DNA of 41,146 nucleotides, from assembly GCA_937899645.1 (NCBI GenBank), contig CALCCD010000038.1, positions 1 to 41,146 on the forward strand, in the 5' to 3' direction. This stretch comes from an uncultured cyanobacterium. GTDB lineage: Bacteria > Cyanobacteriota > Cyanobacteriia > Cyanobacteriales > Geitlerinemataceae. Both the position numbers and the translations under genes were made by a program. This document shows positions 1-7,541 of the stretch, in pieces; the first letter of the stretch is position 1; each line of letters opens with the position of its first letter. The notes beneath the pieces were generated by a model. The model was not told the DNA's origin. It saw only the letters and a program-made list of their open reading frames with translations, and searched no databases.

Positions 1-383
1 ACTGGTGGCCTACACATCGCTCTAACGCTCTTCACTAAGTCGGATTTGGTATCAGACGCTTCCGATTGGGCGACGAACCAATTGAGGATACAACTGCCAA
101 GGCCTTGCCGTTGATGGGCGGGGTGTAGCGCGATGGCATTGATAAAGATCGATTGCTGTGATGACGTCCAGCACCACCAGCCGATCGGTCGGTCACACTC
201 GCAGAGTACGCGACGATTTGCGGGCACACTAAAGTTCTTTGCGAAGTTCTGCTGTTGCCAAACGTCCTCCCAGTCCCAGATGCGATCGACATAATCAGAC
301 ATTGCAGCCTTGTGAATCGCGAAGAGCGCGTCGACATCTCCCATCGTGGCGTCTCGGAACTGGTAAGGCTTTGGCAATTGCAC
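1..383 (-). CDS. GNAT-family N-acetyltransferase, cut by window edge
   Basis: Reading the minus strand from a GTG at 383 gives an open frame of 127 codons that runs off the left edge without a stop. It shows GNAT features: an N-terminal FRDAT..D/V..LF.IH stretch, then IWDWEDVWQQQNF, a strand ending CDRPIGWWCW, and the acetyl-CoA-binding region FINAIALHPAHQRQGLG, in which QRQGLG is the Q/RxxGxG/A pyrophosphate loop. GGAGAG lies 8 bases before the GTG and supports that start; an in-frame ATG lies 13 codons further in. The gene follows the PhyH-type gene by 17 bases on the same strand, so the two may be co-transcribed. GNAT enzymes move acetyl from acetyl-CoA to an amine; the substrate cannot be told. 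The C-terminal part is outside the window. Confidence 0.8.
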   Translation of the reverse strand, partial: MQLPKPYQFRDATMGDVDALFAIHKAAMSDYVDRIWDWEDVWQQQNFAKNFSVPANRRVLCECDRPIGWWCWTSSQQSIFINAIALHPAHQRQGLGSCILNWFVAQSEASDTKSDLVKSVRAMCRPP

Positions 384-400
384 GATAGCAACTCTCCGGT

Positions 401-1153
401 CTACAACTTGGCCTCGATCGAGTTAATGAAAGGTTCGGGGTTCTCCAGCTTGTCTAGAATTGCTGGACTCGGTAAACAATCACCATCCACAAATTTCATC
501 AACTCAGGGAGAGCCTCACAAAACAGTAGGTCGAGTGCGAGCCTATCTTTCCCGTAAAGCCCACGGTGGATAATATTGGCAGAAAATATCAAAATATCTC
601 CTTTATTCAGCGGAAGAGCCAGACCCGTCGAAAGATCGTGATATTTTTTCTTACCCGATCGCTCTAGCCGAACATCGAGTTCCTCCTTTGAGTCCCAGCG
701 TTTGTGCGTGCCGGGAATCAGCTCTATACCGGGCTCGTCGGCGAGCGGTATTCGTACATGTACAACCTCTGGCCCCGCTAAAGCCTGCTGCTGTTGCGCC
801 AGAGAGAGATGATACTGCGGATCTCTGTGCCAGTAATTCTTTTGCTGAGAGTCAACGGGATTGAAGAATAACTGAGTATTCATAAATGCAGGCTTCTCAA
901 AAGGCAGCCTGGATAAAATATCAGCTATCTTCTTTGATGTAATAAATTGAAATAGTGAAATTCTATCTGCCTCGCAAAGGTATTTCGCTCCAGTTAGAAA
1001 TGCAGAATTCACTCTCCCTGAAGATATTGCTTGAGGATTTGCTCGCCTCCAAGACGAATGAAAATTCCAAACAACTGAAGTGACGGCCTCTAGCTCTTTT
1101 GCCGTGAAGAAATTGCGAGTCCGAATAAATCCCTGCGTTTGATATCGATCCAA
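401..1153 (-). CDS. PhyH-type (phytanoyl-CoA dioxygenase family) Fe(II)/2-oxoglutarate oxygenase
   Basis: This 250-residue protein has the layout of the PhyH family. A WHRDPQ motif near residue 109 gives the HxD iron ligands, and IIHRGLYGKDRLALD near residue 196 gives the distal His plus the Arg that usually binds the 2-oxoglutarate carboxylate. Family members are non-haem iron dioxygenases that hydroxylate small molecules. The substrate is unknown here, and PhyH homologues in bacteria often act in secondary metabolism. There is no signal peptide, so it is expected in the cytoplasm. The gene has no neighbours of an obvious pathway, only the GNAT gene 17 bases downstream on the same strand. 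Its third-position GC is visibly lower than that of the genes after 6.5 kb, in keeping with an accessory origin (inference). Confidence 0.85.
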   Translation of the reverse strand: MDRYQTQGFIRTRNFFTAKELEAVTSVVWNFHSSWRRANPQAISSGRVNSAFLTGAKYLCEADRISLFQFITSKKIADILSRLPFEKPAFMNTQLFFNPVDSQQKNYWHRDPQYHLSLAQQQQALAGPEVVHVRIPLADEPGIELIPGTHKRWDSKEELDVRLERSGKKKYHDLSTGLALPLNKGDILIFSANIIHRGLYGKDRLALDLLFCEALPELMKFVDGDCLPSPAILDKLENPEPFINSIEAKL

Positions 1154-1277
1154 ATTTATTCCTCGATCGCGACAAATCGATCGCGCTCATGCCCCAAAAG
1201 TCACCATAGGCCAGCGATCGCCATCAGACTGCGAAGTCGCTCGCCAAGCCGACGATCGCCGATAGCCTTTATGGCAT

Positions 1278-1823
1278 CTATGACATTCGGTTCGCTCGTT
1301 CGACGATCGCCAGCTGCTCCAGGGCCATGCCTTGCTTTCGCAAAATATCCACAATCAAATCGGTTTTACCATCGATATAACGGTCAATGTCGTTGGGGAA
1401 TTGGCGGGCTAGCTGTTTCTTAAGATTGCCATATTCCCGGACTGCTTGAGGGTGGGCGCGCAGGTAGTCTCGCACGGCTAAATGGTTCGCTAAGGCCGGA
1501 CTGCCTTGGGGGCAAACGTAAAGATGGTGGTCGGGCAGTCCGTCAGGAGTTTTAAACGCCTCTCGTCCTGCAATCCCTAAATTTCCCCGATGAACGTAGC
1601 CCAATGCAGACAACTGCTCGATCGCGATGGGAATCTCTCGTTCGGACGGAACGATCGCACTCAGGTCGACGATCGGCTTGGCCGCCAAGCCCGGCACGCT
1701 GGTACTGCCGACGTGCTCGATCGCGAGAGCGACATCACGAATAACTGGCCACAAGCGAGCGTGCAACTGCTGAAAAATTGTAGGCCAGTTGGGATCGTAA
1801 TCGACAACAATAATGGGGCGCAT
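1278..1823 (-). CDS. GrpB family protein (UPF0157, nucleotidyltransferase-like)
   Basis: The 181-residue protein matches the GrpB/UPF0157 family along its length. It starts with IIVVDYDPNWPTIF, the usual V.Y.P.W...F opening, followed by AIEHVGSTSVPGLAAKPIVD, the family signature GSTSVPG.AAKP..D, and later HLYVCPQGSPALANHLAVRDYLR. The fold is related to nucleotidyltransferases; the GSTS and D residues sit where the nucleotide-binding and metal-binding motif is in that superfamily. The biological role of stand-alone GrpB proteins is not settled. The length is normal for the family and the gene seems intact, unlike the fragments just upstream of it. It is a minus-strand gene starting at ATG 1823. 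Confidence 0.9.
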   Translation of the reverse strand: MRPIIVVDYDPNWPTIFQQLHARLWPVIRDVALAIEHVGSTSVPGLAAKPIVDLSAIVPSEREIPIAIEQLSALGYVHRGNLGIAGREAFKTPDGLPDHHLYVCPQGSPALANHLAVRDYLRAHPQAVREYGNLKKQLARQFPNDIDRYIDGKTDLIVDILRKQGMALEQLAIVERANRMS

Positions 1824-1872
1824 AAATACCTAGGTTTCAAGAGGCAGATGCACGGCGAAATATTGCTCGATA

Positions 1873-2061
1873 TCACGCTTGCCAGGTCTTATTTTGAGCG
1901 TTCGTCGAGATCTTTTCTGCGATCGCTTTTGCCCGTCGTTCGTGAGTCATCGCGCTTTTAGCCGCTCGTATATGTTCTTCGGCTTCCCTCCGGGCTCTCT
2001 CAGTCAGAAACTCCCACAGAGCGAGAATATCTTTATTCTCTGGAAAGATATTCTCCCCCAA
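1873..2061 (-). pseudogene. C-terminal remnant resembling YdeI/OmpD-associated family
   Basis: Sixty-two codons end in a stop at 1873. The segment LWEFLTERARREAEEHIRAAK followed by ERRAKAIAEKI resembles the C-terminal helices of YdeI/OmpD-associated family proteins, where a Y/E..WI..AK...TR..RI.KA pattern is typical. No start or N-terminal domain belongs to it: the sequence before codon 1 is in a different frame and belongs to a GNAT fragment. I read it as the tail of a gene whose front was lost in a deletion. The assignment to YdeI is by pattern memory and moderate; that it is a fragment is more secure. Confidence 0.45.
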
Positions 2062-2237
2062 CCCGCGATCGCCTCGTCAATAAACTGCTCGGCTTCAGCG
2101 ACCCGAGTCAAGGGACGCCACACCATATACTTCGACACTGCCGGGTCTTGGCCATAGGTGTCGAAGATCGTGCCTGCGTCTGCTGGAGCGGGTTTGCGGA
2201 GCAGAAGTCGAGCCGTTTGGATCGTTTGGGGGAGCAT
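2062..2237 (-). pseudogene. N-terminal fragment of a RimJ/RimL-type GNAT acetyltransferase
   Basis: From ATG 2237 the frame reads TARLLLRKPAPADAGTIF, then YGQDPAVSKYMVWRPLT, then AEQFIDEAIAGWG. This is the standard opening of GNAT acetyltransferases of the RimJ/RimL (Acetyltransf_3) kind. After AGWG, near 2062, the similarity ends: the frame continues with 18 unrelated residues to a stop at 2004, while a YdeI-like tail begins in another frame at the same place. The acetyl-CoA-binding half is missing, so no enzyme activity is expected. It looks like a deletion junction between two former neighbours. Confidence 0.6.
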
Positions 2238-2281
2238 GTTCGATCGATTCCAGATATGCTCGCGAGTGGTGATTCACTGAA

Positions 2282-2530
2282 TCAAAATATCATCGATATT
2301 GATCCGCACACTGTAGATCGACTGCCTAGATCGAGACCGCGATCTCGTCCGTTCGCTGACTCGATGCCGTTAATGCCGAACAGGGTGTCGATATTGAGTT
2401 GGGAGCGCCGGTTCTTGCAACAGCAAAAGGCTGCGGCACTGCTTGGGAAGAACTGTCCGCGATGTCGGCAGTGTCGAGATTCCCGAGACGCCCACCAACG
2501 TAGCTAAATCTCAGGCTAAAGCCCAAAATC
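2282..2530 (-). pseudogene. Decayed C-terminus of a TonB-dependent receptor
   Basis: On the minus strand, allowing frame changes, one reads GFSLRFSYVGGRLGN, then SAAAF, then SQLNIDTLFGINGIES, and finally GR.RG...G....TVCGSISMIF followed by TGA at 2284-2282. These align in order with the last ~80 residues of the intact receptor ending at 3716 (GFGLGLNYVGERIGD, SAAAFYRRD, LNIDNLFDIDYIESA, FTVRGSFSVTF). The final aromatic residue of outer-membrane barrels is kept. No other part of a receptor is recognisable upstream, where the 212-bp inverted-repeat element begins at 2633. The reading frame is broken by at least one indel, so this is a dead remnant. Confidence 0.75.
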
Positions 2531-2632
2531 CATACTCACAGAGAAGTTCAAGCGCGTTTGTTCGACTATGCGCTGCGCCAGATATCGCAAATTATTTGTC
2601 TTCGAGAGTGCTCGACCGAGTCTTTGAGATAC

Positions 2633-2844
2633 CAGGGCAAACGCATACTCCCGACTTTCCATGTCAAAGGCAGTCAGTCGAAGGCTGAGCGGAGTCGTTC
2701 GCGAAGCGTCGGCCTCGCCGATAGCCTGGGTACTTTCGTGAAAAGTGACCGCACTATCTGCTTCGCAGAGGCTACGCCAACGACTACGCTCAGTACTCGA
2801 AGTATCGCTTTAGAGTCATCGAAATTTAGTATGCGTTTGCCCTG
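2633..2844. repeat. 212-bp MITE-like inverted-repeat element
   Basis: The 17 bases at 2633-2649 (CAGGGCAAACGCATACT) are a perfect reverse complement of 2828-2844. Inside, 2685-2716 and 2768-2793 form a second imperfect inverted pair (CTGAGCGGAGTCGTT.. against AACGACTACGCTCAG), so the whole element could fold as a long hairpin. It has no credible coding capacity. The size, terminal inverted repeats and lack of a gene fit a miniature inverted-repeat transposable element. No clear target duplication is seen. The terminal sequence is matched at 41094-41107. Confidence 0.6.
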
Positions 2845-2953
2845 TTTTTGTCCCCAGTGAGATTTGTCGCCGTACAGAATTACGTTAGAGTGGACTGATT
2901 TGATTGCTCGTCAGTCAAAATTCAGAAGTCATGAAGTGCCCGAACCCAGCTCT

Positions 2954-3631
2954 ATGTTGTCTATCCCAACCCGAAAAACTGTCAGATTATTATGGGTCGC
3001 GACGATTACGATTAATCTGCTTGGGTTATTGCGTGCAATTTTTAAATATGCTTTAGACTTTGAGTATGGGTATGAACTTCTAGATATATTCGATCTAAAC
3101 GAAGAAAAAAATATTCCCGCTTGGTACTCTGCCTCGATCCTATTGCTTTGTGGCGTAATTCTTTATTTTATTAGCCTAAATAAACAACAGTCCCGAGACA
3201 AGTATTGTCGTCACTGGCTGTGGCTGGGGTTTATTTTCTTCTATCTCTCTATGGATGAGGCAATTAGTATCCACGAGGATATTAAACTGCATTTCTTTGG
3301 CAAGGAACATATCTTTTATGATGATTCCTGGGTTCTTGTCTATGGAATTTTGGTGGCAATATTTGTATTTAGCTATCGGCGTTTTTTGCGACATTTGCCA
3401 GTGGCAACAAGAAGGATGTTTATCGTGTCGGGCTGCATTTATGTCTCTGGCACGATAGGAATGGAAGTCGTCGGTTCGTTTACTCAAGAGTTTTACGGTA
3501 AGGGCAGTATCGTTCACGCGATGGCGACGACTATTGAAGAATGTTTAGAAATGGTTGGCATCGTAGTTTTCTTCAATACTTTGCTGTCTTACGCTTCTAT
3601 TCCTGACTCTTTAGTCTCCAAAGGGGAATGA
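2954..3631 (+). CDS. Polytopic membrane protein of unknown function
   Basis: From ATG 2954 the product is 225 residues. A longer reading from TTG 2864 adds 30 residues with no membrane or signal character, so I prefer the ATG. About six hydrophobic segments are visible, for example LLWVATITINLLGLLRAIF, SASILLLCGVILYFI, LWLGFIFFYLSM, WVLVYGILVAIFVFSY, RMFIVSGCIYVSGTI and VGIVVFFNTLLSY. A conserved-looking SMDEAISIHE stretch follows the third segment and an acidic EECLEM stretch precedes the last. I do not recognise a named family; similar small membrane proteins with an MDE..S.HE motif are hypothetical proteins. It is transcribed toward the receptor gene that ends at 3716. It is AT-richer than its neighbours. 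Confidence 0.8.
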   Translation: MLSIPTRKTVRLLWVATITINLLGLLRAIFKYALDFEYGYELLDIFDLNEEKNIPAWYSASILLLCGVILYFISLNKQQSRDKYCRHWLWLGFIFFYLSMDEAISIHEDIKLHFFGKEHIFYDDSWVLVYGILVAIFVFSYRRFLRHLPVATRRMFIVSGCIYVSGTIGMEVVGSFTQEFYGKGSIVHAMATTIEECLEMVGIVVFFNTLLSYASIPDSLVSKGE

Positions 3632-3655
3632 TTCCAGGAAAATATCAGAACCGCA

Positions 3656-3701
3656 CGCGGGCTTCAGTTCTAAGCCGCTTTATGTGAACTGAGTGCCCGC
3701 G
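3656..3701. terminator. Bidirectional terminator-like hairpin between convergent genes
   Basis: 3656-3670 (CGCGGGCTTCAGTTC) pairs with 3686-3701 (GAACTGAGTGCCCGCG), giving a GC-rich lower stem and a six-base upper stem around a 15-base loop. It sits between the stop of the membrane-protein gene (3631) and the stop of the minus-strand receptor gene (3716), where a shared terminator is expected. There is no strong T-run on either side, so it may act as a stem that protects RNA ends instead. Confidence 0.5.
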
Positions 3702-3715
3702 AGAACGGTAGTGGG

Positions 3716-6349
3716 CTAGAACGTCACTGAGAACGAACCCCGCACGGTAAACGGATCGCCGGGATAGATGCCCCGGAAGCGTCCGCCCTGCGCTGACTCG
3801 ATGTAGTCGATATCGAACAGGTTGTCGATATTGAGCTGGAAGTTCCAGTTGTCACGGCGGTAGAAGGCCGCAGCGCTAGTGAGTAAGTAGCTATCAGCCT
3901 TGTAGGTGTTCGCTGGGTCTCCGATGCGCTCGCCGACGTAATTAAGCCCGAGCCCGAAGCCCAGACCTTCTAGATCGCCCGACTGGATGCGGTAGGTCGT
4001 CCAGAGGCTGGCCATATGTTCCGGGATACCGGCGATTTGGTTGCCTTCCTCGAAGGTGTTGTCTTCGGTGATTTCGGCGTCGAGGTAGGTGTAGGAGGCG
4101 ATGATGTTCCAGCCCGGTAGGATCTCGCCGTTGATGTCGAACTCAATACCGCGACTTTGCTGTTCGCCTGTAGCGATCGAGGCTTGGAGTAACGGATCGT
4201 TGGGGTCGGCGGTGGCGACGTTCTGGCGGGTGATGTCAAAGTACGACAGCGTGGCCGCGAGGCGATCGGGAATAATATCGGCCTTAACGCCTATCTCGAA
4301 GCCCTCGCCTGTCTCCGATTCGAGGAAATCGCCGTTGATGTCGGTCGCAGAGCTGGGATTAAACGATTGGGCGTAGCTGCCGTAGAGCGAGATGGTGTCG
4401 GTGGGCTGGTAGACGATACCGACACGTGGCGTCACGGCGTCGTCGTACTGCTCGGACTCGCTTTCGTCGAGAATAGAGCCATCGGAGGTAAACCGAGTTG
4501 TGCTGGTCGATTCAGCGTCAACGGCGTCGTAGCGCAGTCCGGCCAGCACGATGAGATCGTCTGTCAGATACATCTGATTCTGCAGATAGACCCCGATGCG
4601 ATCGGCACGCTCGTCGTTAATAAGTCGGTTCGGCGCATCATCGAGGCTCGGCTTGGTGAAGCTAAAGTCCGGATCGAAGACATTAATGGTGCTGAAGAAT
4701 TGTGGGCCGACTCGTGGATCGAAGGCACCGCGACCGCCACCGAGGTCTTCTTCGCGGGAGAGATCGACGCCAAACAGCAGGTTGTGTTCGATCGAGCCGG
4801 TGTCAAAACTCCCTCGGATGTTGGTGTACAAGCTGTAGTTATCGCGCTCGTTCTCCTGGGATGCCAAGATTCGGGTCAGATTGCCGGTCGACTCGTCAAA
4901 TGCTAGAGGAACGCCGACGAGGTCGTAGATATAGTTGTCGGAGACATACTGAAACTCGTTGCGTATCGTCCAGTCTTCACTGAGGTCGTGCTCGAAGGTA
5001 TAGCCGAGGCTCAGATAGTCCTTCTCCAGTGCGTCGTCGGGGTTGCTGACATAGACGCGATCTAAAGGAATATCGATGATGCGGTTACCAAAGGCCAAGA
5101 GTCCGAAGTCCGATGGGTTGTCTTCGCGTACGTACTCCGCACCGAAAGTGAGGCGAGTGCGATCGTTGATGTCCCAGGCAATGGTGGGCGCGATAAAGCC
5201 GCGATCGAAGTCATCATCGAAATCTCGGAACGTGCCCTCGTGGCGGTAGAGCATATTAAGCCGATAACGCACGCTCGCGTCTTCGGTTAGAGGGCCAGAA
5301 ATATCGATACTGGGACTGTAAAGCTCATAGCTTCCGGCCTGGAGCTGGATGTTGTAGTAGGGCTCGAATGTGGGCTGTTCGGTGACGAGGTTAATCACAC
5401 CACCGGGGTCAGCCTGACCGTAAAGCACCGAAGCGGGGCCTTTGAGTACCTCGATGCGCTCGAGGTTGGCCACCTCTGGCGAAACCGCGTTACCACCGCC
5501 GTTGTAGACCCGGAAGCCGTTGCGCAACACCGGCGAGCCGAAGGTACCAAAGCCGCGAATCGAAAACTGCGTGCCGCGTCCGTCGTCGTTGCCCTGGTAG
5601 GTAACGCCCGAGACGTTATCGAGCACGTCTTCGATGCCGATCGCCTGCTCGTCTTCGATTAGCTGACGGGGAATCACCTGAATCGACTGGGGAACATCGC
5701 TCAGCGGGCTATCGGTACGGGTTGCGGTGGTGGCGTTGGGGACGATGTAGTCGTTTTCGTTTTCGCCCGTGATGCCGATTTGGATCGCGTCGTCATCGCC
5801 GTCTGCCCGTGCGATACCCGGTGTGATTCCCAGCGTTAAACCAGCGGCATCGCTGCCGATCGTCACTTCCGGCGCGGCGTTGCTGCCCGTGATCGAGATG
5901 CGGACGACACCGCCATCGAGTTCGCTGGCCTGCACCAGGACGATGTCATCCGCCGGGTTGAATTCGAGCACCTCGCCGCCAGCGAGAGACGCGCCGGAAA
6001 TCTCCAGAATAAAGGCGTTTCCGGAGGTGCTGGTGACGGGTGCGGTTAGCCCGCCGCCTGCGGTTTCGACCCGCACCTGCAGGTTCGCGCCGTCGGTGTC
6101 GAACTCAATGGCGGTAATTTCCACCGGTGTTGCCTGCGCCACCGTTTCGGCGGTGCTCTCAGTAAATGGCGCGAGCATCTCGGAGATCTCCGCCAGCTCG
6201 ATTGCGTCCTGGGCTGATGCCGCGCTCGCGCACTGCAACACCAATAGCGGCGCGAGTGCCGCCCGCCCACCAACCAAGAGCCACCGCCCGAATCGATTCT
6301 GCTCACAAGGACGTTGCCCGACTCGATCGCGATTGAAATTACTCGCCAT
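3716..6349 (-). CDS. TonB-dependent siderophore receptor with AMIN domain
   Basis: An 877-residue outer-membrane receptor. Residues 1-47 form a long signal peptide ending AASAQ. Residues ~72-180 are an AMIN domain, ending in the RISITGSNAAP.. type strands. A linker with NDYIVPNATTATRTDSPL leads to the plug (~205-320), which contains VPQSIQVIPRQ, FSIRGFG and VEVLKGP-type IEVLKGPASVLYGQADPGG. The rest is the 22-strand barrel, ending in FTVRGSFSVTF with a terminal Phe. The PQSIQVIP plug places it with ferrichrome/siderophore receptors (FhuA-like). AMIN before the plug is a cyanobacterial trait. It would import a ferric siderophore using TonB-ExbBD energy; the specific ligand cannot be told. The gene stands alone, some 15 kb from the main iron cluster, and its close relative's C-terminus lies decayed at 2282-2530. 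Confidence 0.95.
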   Translation of the reverse strand: MASNFNRDRVGQRPCEQNRFGRWLLVGGRAALAPLLVLQCASAASAQDAIELAEISEMLAPFTESTAETVAQATPVEITAIEFDTDGANLQVRVETAGGGLTAPVTSTSGNAFILEISGASLAGGEVLEFNPADDIVLVQASELDGGVVRISITGSNAAPEVTIGSDAAGLTLGITPGIARADGDDDAIQIGITGENENDYIVPNATTATRTDSPLSDVPQSIQVIPRQLIEDEQAIGIEDVLDNVSGVTYQGNDDGRGTQFSIRGFGTFGSPVLRNGFRVYNGGGNAVSPEVANLERIEVLKGPASVLYGQADPGGVINLVTEQPTFEPYYNIQLQAGSYELYSPSIDISGPLTEDASVRYRLNMLYRHEGTFRDFDDDFDRGFIAPTIAWDINDRTRLTFGAEYVREDNPSDFGLLAFGNRIIDIPLDRVYVSNPDDALEKDYLSLGYTFEHDLSEDWTIRNEFQYVSDNYIYDLVGVPLAFDESTGNLTRILASQENERDNYSLYTNIRGSFDTGSIEHNLLFGVDLSREEDLGGGRGAFDPRVGPQFFSTINVFDPDFSFTKPSLDDAPNRLINDERADRIGVYLQNQMYLTDDLIVLAGLRYDAVDAESTSTTRFTSDGSILDESESEQYDDAVTPRVGIVYQPTDTISLYGSYAQSFNPSSATDINGDFLESETGEGFEIGVKADIIPDRLAATLSYFDITRQNVATADPNDPLLQASIATGEQQSRGIEFDINGEILPGWNIIASYTYLDAEITEDNTFEEGNQIAGIPEHMASLWTTYRIQSGDLEGLGFGLGLNYVGERIGDPANTYKADSYLLTSAAAFYRRDNWNFQLNIDNLFDIDYIESAQGGRFRGIYPGDPFTVRGSFSVTF

Positions 6350-6562
6350 AGCGCTCCACTAGCCTCACGTGACTTCTCAAACGCCGCAGGCTCGCGGCTT
6401 TGATTGAGAAAAATTGTTAAGAAGTAGGCTATGGGAGTTCGCCAACGCGAACTAGAGATTTTGGGCGCTTAACGCATTTTTCCCGGATCGCGTCACTGTT
6501 CGTGCGCTGCCTGCGGCAAGTGTATGGCCTTGACTGTCACTAGGAGATCGCAATCGCGCACT

Positions 6563-6937
6563 CTAATTCTCTCCGCTCCTGCGATCGAGATTCTGTTGAG
6601 TCCCCGATCGCTCTCGACCCGGACGCACCCAGGCAATATCGCGCTCGGAGTCGCGCGTCATTTGGGCGTCGCGCTCTGCATCGCTGGTGAAGCCGCCTCG
6701 GGTTGGGAAGCCCGCGCTATTGTTCCTCGGCCGATCGAACATGTGATAGACCACAACCGCTTCAGTTTTGCCGGATAGATAGACCTGCGCCATTGTGTCT
6801 GAACCACGCGCATCGCCGACGACGAATGCATCGCCATTGGCCAACGCCCGATCGATTGTCGATCGGTAGTGTGTCTCAAACTCCTCAGGCGTTAGGGAGA
6901 GATGGCCGCTGATGAAATGCACGATCTGTTCTGCCAT
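6563..6937 (-). CDS. Small conserved protein, possibly SLOG-like nucleotide-binding fold
   Basis: A 124-residue soluble protein. It begins with a hydrophobic strand VHFISGH, then LTPEEFETHY..TIDRAL, a strand and loop FVVGDARGSDTMAQVYL, and near the end DIAWVRPGRERSGTQQNLDRR. The pattern strand-SGH, helix, strand-GDARG(A/S)D, helix, and a late SGT.QN.RR loop is that of small Rossmann-like proteins of the SLOG/LOG superfamily, which bind nucleotides or nucleotide-derived ligands. That fold call is my inference from the motifs; no enzyme activity can be assigned. The gene is on the minus strand, 21 bases downstream of the EamA-like gene, so the two could share a transcript. Confidence 0.7.
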   Translation of the reverse strand: MAEQIVHFISGHLSLTPEEFETHYRSTIDRALANGDAFVVGDARGSDTMAQVYLSGKTEAVVVYHMFDRPRNNSAGFPTRGGFTSDAERDAQMTRDSERDIAWVRPGRERSGTQQNLDRRSGEN

Positions 6938-6958
6938 TGTTCGCCAACTTCTCTTTCG

Positions 6959-7399
6959 CTACATCAAAATCAAAACCAGCGTGCCGCCCAGGATAAGCAG
7001 CGTCCCGACGACCACGGACAGCGTCAGCGGCTCGCCGAGGAACGCGACCGACAGCACCAGCACTAGGATCGCGCTCGACTTGTCGAGCGGAGCGACCAGC
7101 GAAGCGGGGCCGAGCTGTAGCGCCCGGAAATAGCACAGCCACGACAGCCCCGTGGCAATTCCCGACAGCACCAGAAACGTCCAGGTTTTGGTAGAGAGCG
7201 TCCAGAGCTGGGCGAGCTGGCCGTCGCGCGCGGCGATCGCCCAAGCGATCGCGAGGATAACCACCGTCCGAATCGCGGTGGCGAGATTCGAGCTGACCCC
7301 GGCGATGCCGACCTTGGCAAAAATTGCGGTCAAGGCTGCAAACAGTGCCGACAGCAGCGCAAAGACCCACCACAAGTTTTCAGACTCTTCGAGGCTCAT
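6959..7399 (-). CDS. Short EamA-domain membrane protein (half-size DMT transporter)
   Basis: A 146-residue protein with five hydrophobic segments: WWVFALLSALFAALTAIFA, TAIRTVVILAIAWAIA, WTFLVLSGIATGLSWLCYF, an amphipathic ALQLGPASLVAPLDKSSAILVLVLS, and LSVVVGTLLILGGTLVLIL. AIFAKVG, SWLCYFRALQ and the LGEPLT loop are typical of one EamA repeat. Normal EamA transporters have two repeats, so this half-size protein probably works as a dimer, as known small EamA-like proteins do. The substrate is unknown. The start is ATG 7399; the SLOG-like gene follows 21 bases downstream. Confidence 0.85.
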   Translation of the reverse strand: MSLEESENLWWVFALLSALFAALTAIFAKVGIAGVSSNLATAIRTVVILAIAWAIAARDGQLAQLWTLSTKTWTFLVLSGIATGLSWLCYFRALQLGPASLVAPLDKSSAILVLVLSVAFLGEPLTLSVVVGTLLILGGTLVLILM

Positions 7400-7453
7400 A
7401 CAAATTCAAAGGCTGGCGCGACTCAGGCGGAGATTCGTCAGGAGCAGAGCGGC

Positions 7454-7492
7454 CCGAGTTGTTGAGACGAAACCTGTGACTCGACAACTCGG
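7454..7492 (-). terminator. Terminator-like hairpin downstream of ppc
   Basis: 7454-7466 (CCGAGTTGTTGAG) pairs with 7480-7492 (CTCGACAACTCGG), a 13-pair stem with one G-U in the transcript, around a 13-base loop. It lies about 50 bases after the ppc stop and before the EamA start. No T-run follows, so factor-independent termination is not certain. Confidence 0.5.
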
Positions 7493-7541
7493 AACAAATC
7501 TATCATCCATGACGCGGACTCACGAACCAGCCTGCCTGCAA

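Noticed and set aside
5769-6362. 197-codon plus-strand frame over the receptor N-terminus
   Set aside because: A Pro/Ser/Ala-rich shadow of the AMIN and signal-peptide region on the other strand.
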